The notes under the pieces: model-generated
What the model saw: only the letters and a program-made list of their open reading frames with translations
Database searches by the model: none
Told to the model about the DNA's origin: nothing
Position numbers and translations under genes: made by a program
Part shown: positions 42,325 through 51,187 of the stretch, piece by piece
How positions within the stretch are numbered: the stretch's first letter is position 1
How the letters are laid out: each line of letters starts with the position of its first letter
DNA from: Thermomicrobiaceae bacterium
GTDB lineage: Bacteria > Chloroflexota > Chloroflexia > Thermomicrobiales > Thermomicrobiaceae
Length of the DNA: 64,000 nucleotides
Direction: 5' to 3'
Assembly: GCA_014874455.1 (NCBI GenBank)
Contig: JADBJL010000102.1
Coordinates: 37,967-101,966 of the forward strand

Positions 42325-43030
42325 AGCTACCGCGATCCGTCGTTCGGATCGAGTTGCGCGCTAGCCAGCCGTGTGCCTCCAACCAGGGCAACACCTCGTG
42401 AAGCGAGGGCAGAATCGCGTCCGCCTCCTCCAGCCCGGGCAGCGACCGCGTGTGCTCGTTGGGAATGGCCAGGCAGCGCAGTCCGGCCGCTCGGGCCGCC
42501 CGCACCCCGAGCGGGGCATCCTCGAGCGCCAGGCAGGCTTCCGGCCGCAAGCCCAGCCGAGCGGCCGCCAGCCGGTAGCAGTCCGGCGCTGGCTTGCCCT
42601 GCTCCACGTCCTCGGCCGTGACGTGCACGGGGAACGCACCGGCCAGGCCGATCTCAGCCAGCGCGCGCTCGACGTAGTGCCGGTGGCCTGAGGTTGCCAA
42701 GGCCAGCGGTATCCCGCGCGCGGCCAGCTCCGTGACCAGCTCCCTTGCGCCGGGCATCGGGCGCAGTCGCCCGGCGAGCGAGTCGAGAAAGATCGCGTCG
42801 CGCCCGGCAAGCACCTGCTCGAGCGTGAGCGGCAGGCCCAGCCGCTCGATCACCAGCCGGGCCGAGTCGCGGAGCCGCAACCCGAACAGCTCATTGAGGA
42901 GACCGTCTTCGAGCCGCCTGCCGTAGCCAGCCAGAAACGCCTGCCAGGCAGCGATCTGCAGCGGCTCGCTATCGACCAGCAGGCCGTCGAGGTCGAAGAC
43001 GACCGCACGCACCGTGACTGCCGGCCTCAT
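42311..43030 (-). CDS. HAD-superfamily phosphatase (beta-phosphoglucomutase-like)
   Basis: A 239-residue HAD hydrolase of subfamily IA with a helical cap. Motif I is VVFDLDGLLVDSEP, motif II ALATSGH, motif III KPAPDCY and motif IV LALEDAPLGVRAARAAG. Such proteins dephosphorylate sugar phosphates or phosphoglycolate, or act as phosphoglucomutases; DGLLVDSEP is most common in the latter group. The ATG shares its A with the TGA of the upstream ADP-ribosylglycohydrolase gene. The last residues (RGSCRGE) and stop come from a palindromic repeat, so the natural C-terminus was probably altered. Confidence 0.85.
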   Translation of the reverse strand: MRPAVTVRAVVFDLDGLLVDSEPLQIAAWQAFLAGYGRRLEDGLLNELFGLRLRDSARLVIERLGLPLTLEQVLAGRDAIFLDSLAGRLRPMPGARELVTELAARGIPLALATSGHRHYVERALAEIGLAGAFPVHVTAEDVEQGKPAPDCYRLAAARLGLRPEACLALEDAPLGVRAARAAGLRCLAIPNEHTRSLPGLEEADAILPSLHEVLPWLEAHGWLARNSIRTTDRGSCRGE

Positions 43031-44043
43031 CAGCGCCTCCGCAGCCGGAGGTAGAGTCCCGCCCGGCGCTGGGCTACCTGGAAGAGCCCCGGCGCGGCGA
43101 CCAGCAGGTACATCCGTCCCTCGAGGCCATCGACCAGCTCGGCCGGGATCGCCTGGGCGCCGAGGTATGCTCCTGCCAGCGCGCCGGCCATCGCGGCGAT
43201 CGAGTCGGTATCCCCGCCAGCGTTGACCGCGGTGAGCACCGCGGCAGCGAAATCGTCCGGGTGCGTCGCGAAGCAGTAGAAGGCGGCGGCCACGGCTTCG
43301 GCGACATACGACGACGTGCCGATCTCCCGCAGGTTGGCGAGGTCGCGCTCCTGCTCGCCGCCGTGCGCGGCCAGTGAGGCGGCCAGGCGCAGTCGCCGGG
43401 CCACCGCGTCCTCGTCGATGAAGTGGAGCACGTCCTCGATCAGCATCTCCGGCGGGACTTCGGCCACCACCAGCAGGCGCACCGCGTAGGCGATCGCCAG
43501 CGCGCCGTTGATCGCCTCGGGGTCGCTGTGGGTAATGAGGCAGGCGCGCAGGACGTCGCGGGTGAAGATCTCCGGGTTGAACCGGCCGAGGGCATGCATC
43601 AGCCCGATCGGGGCAATCCGCGCGGCCGCCGAGCAGTTGGGCCGCTCTTCGCCGCCGATTCCCTGCTGGAAGTCGTCGGCCTCGGCGGCCCGCTCGAGGG
43701 CGCGGCGGGTGGTCGGGTCGAGGAATCGGCCGCTCTCGCTCTGGAGGACGCGCAGGAAGCGGTAGCCGGCTGTCTCGGGGTCGACGAAGCCGTGGGCGCC
43801 GATCAGGCTCTCGACGAGGCAAAGCGCCAGCTCAGTGTCATCGGTGAATTCCCCGGCTGGCGTCTCCACCTGGCCGTCAGAACCGAGGCGCGGCAGGTAG
43901 CGATCGATCCAGCCGTATTCCTCACGGATGCGCTCCGCTGTCCAGCCTTCGACCGGCATGCCGAGCGCATCGCCGATCGCCAGCCCCAGCAGGCAGCCGA
44001 GAAAGCGCCCTTGCAGCTCGTGCTCGTCGCGATTCAGTTCCAA
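43030..44043 (-). CDS. ADP-ribosylglycohydrolase family protein
   Basis: A 337-residue DraG-like hydrolase with the binuclear-metal motifs: GLAIGDALGMPVEG, FTDDTELAL, and the C-terminal NAGGDTDSIAAMAGALAGAYLG. It may remove ADP-ribose from proteins or act on related nucleosides. The start is TTG 44043, supported by GGAGGG 7 nt before it and by the domain beginning soon after. Overlap with the HAD gene suggests one mRNA; a HAD could clear a released sugar phosphate. Confidence 0.85.
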   Translation of the reverse strand: MELNRDEHELQGRFLGCLLGLAIGDALGMPVEGWTAERIREEYGWIDRYLPRLGSDGQVETPAGEFTDDTELALCLVESLIGAHGFVDPETAGYRFLRVLQSESGRFLDPTTRRALERAAEADDFQQGIGGEERPNCSAAARIAPIGLMHALGRFNPEIFTRDVLRACLITHSDPEAINGALAIAYAVRLLVVAEVPPEMLIEDVLHFIDEDAVARRLRLAASLAAHGGEQERDLANLREIGTSSYVAEAVAAAFYCFATHPDDFAAAVLTAVNAGGDTDSIAAMAGALAGAYLGAQAIPAELVDGLEGRMYLLVAAPGLFQVAQRRAGLYLRLRRR

Positions 44044-44405
44044 CGCGCGACCCTCCGAAGACCCGAGAAGAGTGGTTCCGTCAGCCAGGAGACGTGTGGT
44101 GTTCCGATACGCAGTGGACGCCGGGTGGTAATCTCTCCAGAGCCGCTCGCGGTTCGCCCGCTCATCCGGCCAGCGCCTCTACAGCGCCAGGGAAGTAAAG
44201 CACGGTGGGGCGAACACAGCAATGCCGGGTAAAGACGGGCTCCACCAAGGTAGAGTTCTCTACCTGACCATCAGCAGCAGGACATCTGATCGTACAACTA
44301 CTACAATTGACGGTAATGCTCGGCTTGTACCCTTGCGCCGACACGCCGGGTACCGGATACTCCACGACCGTAAGGCGCTCCTTCGGAGCGGCGAGAGGAT
44401 GAGCG
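44044..44405. other. Intergenic region between divergent genes, with a 16-bp dyad
   Basis: It separates the minus-strand ADP-ribosylglycohydrolase from the plus-strand gene at 44406 and contains no gene I can support. GGTAGAG-TT-CTCTACC at 44248-44263 is a 7-bp-arm dyad suited to a dimeric regulator. TTGACG near 44311 followed at 15 bp by TACCCT is a poor promoter candidate. A hairpin CGCTCC-TTC-GGAGCG (44376-44390) sits just before the ribosome-binding site of 44406. Confidence 0.45.
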
Positions 44406-44750
44406 ATGTATTTGATCGAGGCACTCCAGCGAGTCCGCCAGCGCTTGATCGAGAACAACGCCCGGCCGGAGACGATCCGGCTGGTTGAGAGCGTGCTGCA
44501 GAGCGCCGAGCGTCAGGGCGGCGAGCAGGCACAGGTACGCTCCCAGCTCGAGCTAGTTCGCCGCCTGATGCGCACCCCCGCGGCGAACGCCAATATCGGC
44601 ATCTATGATGACCTGGCCGTCTTGGAGGAGCAACTGACCACCGCCGCGGCCGAGGCCGCTGCCGCGCGGGAGGCGGAGGAGAGCCGCCCGCTGCCCAAGC
44701 CGAAGAAGTATTACCGCCAGCTCAAGGAGAAGCAACAACGCAAGCCGTAA
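44406..44750 (+). CDS. Unknown helical 114-residue protein
   Basis: Preceded by GAGAGGATGAGCG. The protein is almost wholly helical and charged: MYLIEALQRVRQRLIENN, LVESVLQSAERQGGE, a middle QLELVRRLMRTP, then an Ala/Glu-rich coiled coil (LEEQLTTAAAEAAAAREAEE) and a basic end (KKYYRQLKEKQQRK). No known family is recognised. The DapB-like gene begins 60 nt later. Confidence 0.65.
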   Translation: MYLIEALQRVRQRLIENNARPETIRLVESVLQSAERQGGEQAQVRSQLELVRRLMRTPAANANIGIYDDLAVLEEQLTTAAAEAAAAREAEESRPLPKPKKYYRQLKEKQQRKP

Positions 44751-44810
44751 GCGAGAGAGGTCGAACCGGTTCGCCGCGTGCAGGTGGAGCAAAGTAGGGA
44801 AGGAAGTGGC

Positions 44811-45809
44811 ATGAAGGTCTATCGCGTCGTCCAGTTCGGCCTGGGGCCGATCGGGCAGGAGCTGGCGCGGTTGGCGACGCAGCGAGCGTCGTACGAGCTG
44901 GTCGGCGCCGTCGACATCGACCCGGAGAAGGTCGGTCGCGATGTCGGCGAGGTGATCGGGTTAGAGCAGCCGCTCGGAATCCGTGTGCGCAGCGATGCCG
45001 AGCGGCTGCTGGTTGAGACGAAGCCGGACTGTGTGCTGCACTGCACCGGCTCCTACTTGCGCCAGGTGTGGCCACAGCTCGAGCTGATCGTCCGCAGTGG
45101 CTGCAACATCGTGTCGACCTGTGAGGAGCTGTCCTTCCCCGCCGCGCAGCACCCGGATCTGGCACGGCAGCTCGACGGGCTGGCGCGTGAGCACGGGGTG
45201 ACGGTGCTCGGGACTGGAGTGAACCCTGGCTACGTGATGGATAGCTTGCCCTTGTTCTTCAGCGGCATCGCGCAGGCGGTCACCGCCGTTCGGGTGCAGC
45301 GCGTTCAGAACGCCTCGACGCGGCGCCGCCCGCTGCAGGCCAAGATCGGATCGGGCAAGACGGTCGAGGAGTTCCGCGAGCTGGTAGCCGCCGGCACGGT
45401 GCGGCACGTCGGGCTGCAGGAATCGGCCTACCTGATCGCGGCTGGACTCGGCTGGGAGTTGGACGACTACCGCGAGTCGATCGAACCGGTGATCGCCGAG
45501 CGGCGGATCACGACCCAGTACTTCACGGTGGAGCCGGGGTACGTGTGCGGCGTCGAGCAACTCGGACGGGGCTACGTGGGGGGTGAGGAGAAGATCACGC
45601 TCCACCTGCGCATGTACCTGGACGCCGATCCGGCCTACGACAAGGTTCTGCTCGAAGGGCCGACGCCGCTCGAGCTGATTATCCCAGGTGGCCTACAGGG
45701 GGATCGTGCGACGACCGCGATCGCGCTCAATGCCGTGCCGCGCGTGGTCGAGCATGCGCCTGGCCTGGTGACGATGAAGGATCTCCCCATCGTCACCGCA
45801 CGCGCGTGA
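44811..45809 (+). CDS. DapB-like NAD(P)-dependent dehydrogenase (2,4-diaminopentanoate dehydrogenase-like)
   Basis: A 332-residue protein with a Rossmann start VVQFGLGPIGQELARLA, the DapB-like VLHCTGSYLRQVWPQLE and CNIVSTCEELSFPA segments, and TGVNPGYVMDSLPLF. This pattern matches the Ord/2,4-diaminopentanoate dehydrogenase group and related uncharacterised dehydrogenases rather than true lysine-pathway DapB. ATG 44811 follows GGAAGG. It stands first in a run with an M20 peptidase and an aminotransferase, consistent with amino acid breakdown. Confidence 0.75.
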   Translation: MKVYRVVQFGLGPIGQELARLATQRASYELVGAVDIDPEKVGRDVGEVIGLEQPLGIRVRSDAERLLVETKPDCVLHCTGSYLRQVWPQLELIVRSGCNIVSTCEELSFPAAQHPDLARQLDGLAREHGVTVLGTGVNPGYVMDSLPLFFSGIAQAVTAVRVQRVQNASTRRRPLQAKIGSGKTVEEFRELVAAGTVRHVGLQESAYLIAAGLGWELDDYRESIEPVIAERRITTQYFTVEPGYVCGVEQLGRGYVGGEEKITLHLRMYLDADPAYDKVLLEGPTPLELIIPGGLQGDRATTAIALNAVPRVVEHAPGLVTMKDLPIVTARA

Positions 45810-45917
45810 GCTCACGCATCGGGAATGGATTGGGAGAACTCGGGATCGGCTGTGGATACCTCGTGGTGGCACGCAGGGAAGCCAGATGACGCTATCTGGA
45901 GGAAGTCAGGGCAACAC

Positions 45918-46556
45918 ATGATTCAGCCGGAAAAGCTCGACCGTGTCGCCGTGTTCTTCGACATGTCGAACCTCTACTTCACGGCACGCGATCTCGGCGT
46001 GCGGATCGACTACACGAAGCTGCTCGAATTCCTGGTCGCGGGACGCCGCCTCTACTGCGCCTACGCGTACGTCGCGCTCTCCGGGGACGACAGCACCGCG
46101 GTGCCGTTCCTGACCTGGCTGCGACGCAACGGCTTCCGGGTCGTGACCAAGTCGCTCAAGCGCCTGCCGGACGGCTCGCTCAAAGGCGACCTCGATTTGG
46201 AGCTGGCGGTCGACCTCCTGACCCAGGCACCGCACTTCGACGTCGCCGTGCTGGTGAGCGGCGACGGGGACTTCACCTACCTCGTCGAGAGCGCGCAGCG
46301 TCTGGGCCTGCGCGTCGAGGTCGCCTCGACGCCGCGCAACACGTCGGTCGAGCTGATGGAAGCGGCCGACCGCTACATCGATCTCGAGGCGAACCTCCGC
46401 CACTTCAGCCAGCCGCGGCCGGCCGGCTATTCGGAGTGGTCGCGCAACACCGGCACCGGCCGGCTCGACCCCGAAGCCTGGCGCTACCGGCCGGCGACGC
46501 AGCGCTTCGACCTGCCTGCGGAGGAAGAGGAAGAGCTGCATGAGCCTGATCGATGA
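45918..46556 (+). CDS. NYN domain (LabA/DUF88-type) protein, putative RNase
   Basis: A 212-residue protein of the PIN-like NYN fold. Acidic motif residues are in VAVFFDMSNLYFTARDLG, SLKGDLDLELAVDLL and LVSGDGDFTYLVESAQRLG; the end (FDLPAEEEEELHEPDR) is an acidic tail. NYN proteins are metal-dependent RNases or RNA-binding proteins. ATG 45918 fits the domain start. Its last 17 nt overlap the M20 peptidase gene, an odd pairing with metabolic genes. Confidence 0.88.
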   Translation: MIQPEKLDRVAVFFDMSNLYFTARDLGVRIDYTKLLEFLVAGRRLYCAYAYVALSGDDSTAVPFLTWLRRNGFRVVTKSLKRLPDGSLKGDLDLELAVDLLTQAPHFDVAVLVSGDGDFTYLVESAQRLGLRVEVASTPRNTSVELMEAADRYIDLEANLRHFSQPRPAGYSEWSRNTGTGRLDPEAWRYRPATQRFDLPAEEEEELHEPDR

Positions 46557-47673
46557 GGTGGCCCGCCGGCGCGAGGCACTGCTCGAGAGCCTGCGAGAGA
46601 TCGTCACGCTCGAGTCGCCCAGCACCGACAAGGCTGCCGTCGACCGGCTGGCCAGGCTGCTCCAGGGACGCTGTCGCGAGCTGGGCGCCGAGGTGACCGT
46701 CTATCCCCAGGCCGAGTACGGCGACCTTACGGTGGCATCGTGGCCGGCCCGCGGGCGAGACGCCGAGCCGCTGCTCGTGATGACGCATATCGATACGGTC
46801 TGGCCGCTCGGCACCATCGAGCGCCGACCGTTCGTCGTCGAGGACGAGGTTGCCCGTGGCCCCGGCGTCTTCGACATGAAGGCCAGCGTCGCGATGATGC
46901 TGGAGGCGATGCGCTGGCTCGAAGAGCGCGGCCTGGAGCACCGCCCGATCCGCTGGCTGATCAATACAGAAGAAGAGGTCGGCAGCCCGGTCTCGCGGCC
47001 GTTGATCGAGGAGCTGGCGCGGCAGAGCGGCTACGTGCTCTGTCTGGAGCCGCCGGTTCCACCGATGGGCGCGCTCAAGACCTCGCGCAAAGGGGTCGGC
47101 ATCTTCACCGTGCGCATCCGCGGCCGGGCGGCCCATGCGGGCGCTGATCCGGAGAAGGGGATCAGCGCGATCCAGGAACTCGCGAACCAGGTTAACTACC
47201 TGCACAGCCTCACCGATTTCAGCCTGGGCACGACTGTGAACGTCGGCGTCGTCGGTGGCGGTACACGCCCGAACGTCGTCGCTGAGGAGGCATGGGCGCG
47301 GGTCGACCTGCGCGTGGCGACGATGGCGGAGGCTGAACGGGTCGTGGCGGCAATCCTCGGCAGCCGCCCGTGGTTGCCCGGCGCCGAGGTGGTGATCGAG
47401 GGCGGGCTGAACCGGCCGCCGATGGAGCGCACGCCAGTCATCCTCGCTGCCTTCGAGCGTGCCCGCGAGATCGGGCGAGCGATCGGCCTCGAGCTGACCG
47501 AGGCTGCGACCGGCGGTGCCAGCGACGGCAACTTCACCGCCGCGCTCGGCGTGCCCACAATCGATGGGCTGGGCTGCCCCGGCGACGGCGGCCATGCCGA
47601 GCACGAGCACATTCGAATCAGTGGTCTGATCGAGCGCACGGCCCTGCTGATCGCTCTCCTGCACGAGCTGTAA
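46540..47673 (+). CDS. M20-family metallopeptidase (carboxypeptidase G2-like)
   Basis: A 377-residue zinc peptidase. Metal ligands occur in MTHIDTVWPLGT, GVFDMKAS, and the catalytic TEEEVGS; the dimerisation domain has RAAHAGADPEKGISAIQELA; the last ligand is in GDGGHAEHEHI. The best match is the glutamate carboxypeptidase (CPG2) group, which cleaves C-terminal glutamate from folates or peptides. Its start overlaps the NYN gene and the aminotransferase gene is 47 nt downstream. Confidence 0.87.
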   Translation: MSLIDEVARRREALLESLREIVTLESPSTDKAAVDRLARLLQGRCRELGAEVTVYPQAEYGDLTVASWPARGRDAEPLLVMTHIDTVWPLGTIERRPFVVEDEVARGPGVFDMKASVAMMLEAMRWLEERGLEHRPIRWLINTEEEVGSPVSRPLIEELARQSGYVLCLEPPVPPMGALKTSRKGVGIFTVRIRGRAAHAGADPEKGISAIQELANQVNYLHSLTDFSLGTTVNVGVVGGGTRPNVVAEEAWARVDLRVATMAEAERVVAAILGSRPWLPGAEVVIEGGLNRPPMERTPVILAAFERAREIGRAIGLELTEAATGGASDGNFTAALGVPTIDGLGCPGDGGHAEHEHIRISGLIERTALLIALLHEL

Positions 47674-47720
47674 CGGCATCCGGCGGCGTCGGATCGGACT
47701 GGTCAGGAAGGAGCATCGCG

Positions 47721-49001
47721 ATGGCGGCACCGGAGTTGAACCCGCTCGAGATCATCCCCCGTGTCCTTACCCGCTACTCGCCCGTCGTGGTCGACCGTGC
47801 GGAGGGACTGTACGTTTGGGACATCCACGGCGAGCGGTGGGCTGACTTTACATCAGGGATCGCGGTCGTCAATACCGGGCACTGCCATCCCAAGGTCGTC
47901 GCCGCGATCCGCGAGCAGGCCGGCAAGATCATCCACGCCCAGGCCAACATCCTGGCGCACGAGCCGATGATGCGGCTGTCTCAGGCCATCACCGCGACGA
48001 TGCCACCGAAGCTGAACCAGGTCTTCTTCAGCAACTCCGGCGCCGAGGCGGTCGAGGGGGCCGTCAAGCTGGCCAAGGTCGCCACCGGCCGGCCGGCGAT
48101 CATCGCTTTCCGGGGCGCGTTCCACGGGCGCACGCACCTGGCTATGGCGCTCACCAGCTCCCGGGTGAAGGTGCGTGGCCACTACGAGCCGCTGGTGCCC
48201 TCGATCTACTACGCTCCCTACCCCTACCCGTTCCGCAACCCCTACGGGGTGCCACCAGACGAGGTCGACCTCGCCTGCCTGGCCGAGCTGGAGCGCCTCT
48301 TCGAGACGATGGTCATGCCCGACGACGTAGCCGCCATCATCGTGGAGCCGATGCTCGGCGAGGGCGGCTATATCCTGCCGCCCAAGCGCTTCCTCCAGAA
48401 TCTCCGCCGGCTGTGCGACCAGTACGGGATCCTCCTGATCGTCGACGAGATCCAGACCGGGGTGGGCCGTACCGGCCGGATGTGGGCCTTCGAGCACTTC
48501 GAGATCGTGCCCGACATCGTGACCGTGGCGAAGGGGATCGCCTCCGGCCTGCCGCTCTCGGCCGTCGTCGCCAGCCGCGAGCTGATGGACAAGTGGGCGC
48601 CCGGCGCCCACGGGGGGACGTACGGTGGCAACGCCGTTGCCTGTGCCGCGGGCGTGGCCACCTTCGAGGTCATGCGCGAGGAGCGGCTGCCGGAGAACGC
48701 CGAGCGGATCGGCAACTTCCTGATGGCCCAGCTCCGTGAGCTGCAGGACGAGTTCCCGGTGATCGGCGAGGTGCGCGGGTTGGGACTGATGATCGGCGTC
48801 GAGTTCGTCCAGCCCGACCGCTCGCCCAACCCCGACGCGGTCAAGCGGGTGATCCAGCGGGCCCAGGAGCTGCGGACGCTGCTGATCACCGCCGGTGAGT
48901 ACGACCAGGTGATCCGGGTCATCCCGCCGCTGATCATCAACCAGCGCCAGGCCGAGGAGTTCCTGGACGTGTTCGCCGAGGCGGTGAAGAGCATCTCGTA
49001 G
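47721..49001 (+). CDS. Class III pyridoxal-phosphate aminotransferase (GABA transaminase-like)
   Basis: A 426-residue PLP enzyme. YVWDIHGERWADFTSGIAVVNTGHCHP opens the fold; SNSGAEAVEGAVKLAK binds the phosphate; IVDEIQTGVGRTG holds the cofactor Asp; and the Schiff-base lysine is K271 in VAKGIASGLPL. It is closest in look to 4-aminobutyrate/5-aminovalerate aminotransferases. Acetylornithine or ornithine use cannot be excluded. ATG 47721 follows AGGAAGGAG. A palindromic repeat lies after the stop. Confidence 0.9.
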   Translation: MAAPELNPLEIIPRVLTRYSPVVVDRAEGLYVWDIHGERWADFTSGIAVVNTGHCHPKVVAAIREQAGKIIHAQANILAHEPMMRLSQAITATMPPKLNQVFFSNSGAEAVEGAVKLAKVATGRPAIIAFRGAFHGRTHLAMALTSSRVKVRGHYEPLVPSIYYAPYPYPFRNPYGVPPDEVDLACLAELERLFETMVMPDDVAAIIVEPMLGEGGYILPPKRFLQNLRRLCDQYGILLIVDEIQTGVGRTGRMWAFEHFEIVPDIVTVAKGIASGLPLSAVVASRELMDKWAPGAHGGTYGGNAVACAAGVATFEVMREERLPENAERIGNFLMAQLRELQDEFPVIGEVRGLGLMIGVEFVQPDRSPNPDAVKRVIQRAQELRTLLITAGEYDQVIRVIPPLIINQRQAEEFLDVFAEAVKSIS

Positions 49002-49116
49002 CTCGCCCGTGGCTCTCGTCCACCCCCTTTCCTGCGCATGCGCTCGGCTCCGAACCTCGGTTGGGCCGGAGCAAGCACCAGCGGCAGAGCGGCCATGCAC
49101 GGCCCACCAATAAATG

Positions 49117-49144
49117 GTAGGGGCGAATGGCCATTCGCCCCTAC
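49117..49144. repeat. 28-bp palindrome, copy 3 of 3
   Basis: A perfect palindrome with arms GTAGGGGCGAATGG and CCATTCGCCCCTAC, between two convergent genes. The left flank (CCAATAAAT) is A/T-rich as in copies 1 (CCATTTT) and 2 (CCATAAA). Confidence 0.88.
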
Positions 49145-49232
49145 CCCTCCTGAAGGGCACGTTGAAAGGGGAGTGTTCGCGCGTTCGCCCAGCTCCACGA
49201 GGTGGCAGGGCTGCGGTGAGGGCGTCCGACAC

Positions 49233-50030
49233 TCAATGCGATAGGTCGGCGAAAGCCGTGTCTTCGCCCCGGAAGTCGGCCCACAGATCCTGGATCTGCA
49301 CCCAGGTCGTGCTGATGGCCCGGCGGACACGTGTCCGCTGCTCGTCGCTCAGCAAGCCGAAGTAGACGAGCGCCCCGGCCGCGCCGGCCCAGAAACCGAT
49401 CGCTGCGGCCTCTTGCAGCGTCCTCGCAATTCGTGTGACCAACCGGCCTGGTATCTCGCGCGCGGCCTGGGTACCGGCGCGGAGCCGTCCGCGGCGGCGG
49501 GTGCGGGCCGGAGCGAGCTGGCTCACCATGCCCAGGACGGCACCCGCGCGCTCGCGGGCACGCTCCGGCAACTCCGCGGACACGCGACCCGTCACCGCCT
49601 CAGCGCGCTGCCGGGCGACACCCAGCAACTCCTCGGCCTCACGCAGTGCTTCCTGGGCCAGCCGCTGCGTCGTCGGTGCCACCTCGCGCTCCAGCACCTT
49701 GGTCAGGTGCTCACGTTCGGCTTCGAGCTGCTTGATGGCCCGCCGCGTGCGCTTCGGTAACTCGCGCCGGGTGGCGACTGCCAGCGGCTTCAGCCGCTGC
49801 TCGACCACTTGCCGTACCACCCGGCCGTCTTCCGGTAGAGATTCGCGCACCTCCCCCATCGCTCCGCGCAGGGCTTCGAGCGCTGAGCGGACATCGATCT
49901 CCTCGGCCAGCCGCTGCCGGAGCGTCTTCGGGCGTCGTCGTGCGCGCAGCGCAGCCACCGTCAGGCCGAGCGCCAGCGCGCTTCCAGCCATCAAGCCCAC
50001 CGACCTCCAGTCCTGCCCTTCCTGTACCAT
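49233..50030 (-). CDS. Membrane-anchored coiled-coil protein, YtxH-like layout
   Basis: A 265-residue protein. An N-terminal helix (VGLMAGSALALGLTVAALRA, about 11-30) is followed by a long charged coiled-coil region (RRAIKQLEAEREHLTKVLE, LAQEALREAEELLGVARQRAE) and a second hydrophobic stretch near 215 (AAAIGFWAGAAGALVYFGLL). It recalls YtxH and related envelope-stress proteins by layout only. It has no operon partners. Function unknown. Confidence 0.65.
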   Translation of the reverse strand: MVQEGQDWRSVGLMAGSALALGLTVAALRARRRPKTLRQRLAEEIDVRSALEALRGAMGEVRESLPEDGRVVRQVVEQRLKPLAVATRRELPKRTRRAIKQLEAEREHLTKVLEREVAPTTQRLAQEALREAEELLGVARQRAEAVTGRVSAELPERARERAGAVLGMVSQLAPARTRRRGRLRAGTQAAREIPGRLVTRIARTLQEAAAIGFWAGAAGALVYFGLLSDEQRTRVRRAISTTWVQIQDLWADFRGEDTAFADLSH

Positions 50031-50364
50031 GAGTACCCTCCCTTCCTGCGGCAGATGGCCCGGCGCAGCCGTGACCCACAGTCCATCCTGAGCTCGTCAG
50101 CGCCGGTCGTTCTTATCATGCTCCGTCGCGACAGAATTTACCAGCCGGGCATCGCCGTGCGCGCACGCGAAGAGCGACGCATCGTCCGCGCCGACGCGTC
50201 CTGGCTCGGCTATACTACCGGCCATGATCGACGGGCTGTGAGCCATTGGACATTCTTCAGGGAGTATGTGCGGGGCACTGGACGGCCTGGCCGCGGTAGT
50301 CGAGTGAGTGCGCTGCAGCAGGTGATCACCCTGTCGACGTGAACACGGCGTTTGGAGACACTTT
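50031..50364. other. Intergenic region between divergent genes
   Basis: No gene is supported. A plus-strand TATACT at 50211-50216 with no good -35 is a possible start for the phosphoesterase. A GGAGGG-like ribosome-binding site for the minus-strand gene lies just after 50030. Confidence 0.4.
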
Positions 50365-51096
50365 GTGCGCATCCTGATCATTGCCGATATTCATGCCAAC
50401 CTCGTCGCACTCGAAGCGGTTCTCGCCGCCGCCGGTTCAGTCGACGATGTCTGGTGCCTGGGCGACATCGTCGGTTATGGCCCGCGCCCGCGAGAGTGCG
50501 TGGAACGTGTGCAGTCCATCGCGACGGAGGTGAGCGTCGTCGGTAACCATGACTGGGCTTGTCTGGGGCGAGCAGCCCTCGAGGGGTTCAACCCGATTGC
50601 TCAGTACGCGCTCCGCTGGACGATCGCCCAGCTCGGACGAGAACACTTGGCGTACCTCGAAGGGTTGCCGAACCGGGTGATCTCCGGTGCATCGACCGTC
50701 GTCCACGGCAGCCCGAGAAACCCGGTCTGGGAGTATGTCTACAATGCGCACCTGGCAGCGGTGAACTTCAACTACTTCGACACAGCCATCTGCTTCTTCG
50801 GTCACACGCACGTGCCGTTCGTGATCCGAGAGCGAGAGGCGTTGCGCGGCCTGCCGCCTTACGCGCCGCGTCACGGTGACCGGATTCGCTTGGGCGACGA
50901 CCGGTATATGATCAACCCCGGAGCGGTGGGGCAGCCGCGGGACGGCGATCCACGCGCCGCGTATGCGATCTATGACCCCGACGAGGGAGCCGTCAGCTTC
51001 CACCGCGTCTCCTACGCGATCGAGCAGGTGCAGGAGGAGATGCGCGGTGCGGGCCTGCCGGAGCCGCTTATCCGCCGGCTTGCGCTCGGGGTATGA
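50365..51096 (+). CDS. YfcE/MJ0936-like metallophosphoesterase
   Basis: A 243-residue calcineurin-fold enzyme: ILIIADIHANLVALEAVL, WCLGDIVGYGPRP, VVGNHDWA, VVHGSP and FFGHTHVPF provide all the metal-binding motifs; NPGAVGQPRDGDPRAAYAI is the family end. Such proteins cleave phosphodiesters or phosphomonoesters, and some hydrolyse Ap4A; the substrate is unknown. The start is GTG 50365 after TTGGAGA. The UspA gene starts 91 nt later with a small hairpin (51104-51117) between. Confidence 0.88.
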   Translation: MRILIIADIHANLVALEAVLAAAGSVDDVWCLGDIVGYGPRPRECVERVQSIATEVSVVGNHDWACLGRAALEGFNPIAQYALRWTIAQLGREHLAYLEGLPNRVISGASTVVHGSPRNPVWEYVYNAHLAAVNFNYFDTAICFFGHTHVPFVIREREALRGLPPYAPRHGDRIRLGDDRYMINPGAVGQPRDGDPRAAYAIYDPDEGAVSFHRVSYAIEQVQEEMRGAGLPEPLIRRLALGV

Positions 51097-51187
51097 CGCT
51101 CTGACCTGTCGGCAGGTGAATACTTATGTTGGAGGCCTTGTGGGCTGTGAGGACATCTGAAGAGCAATCGAGCGGGAGCGGAAGCAG

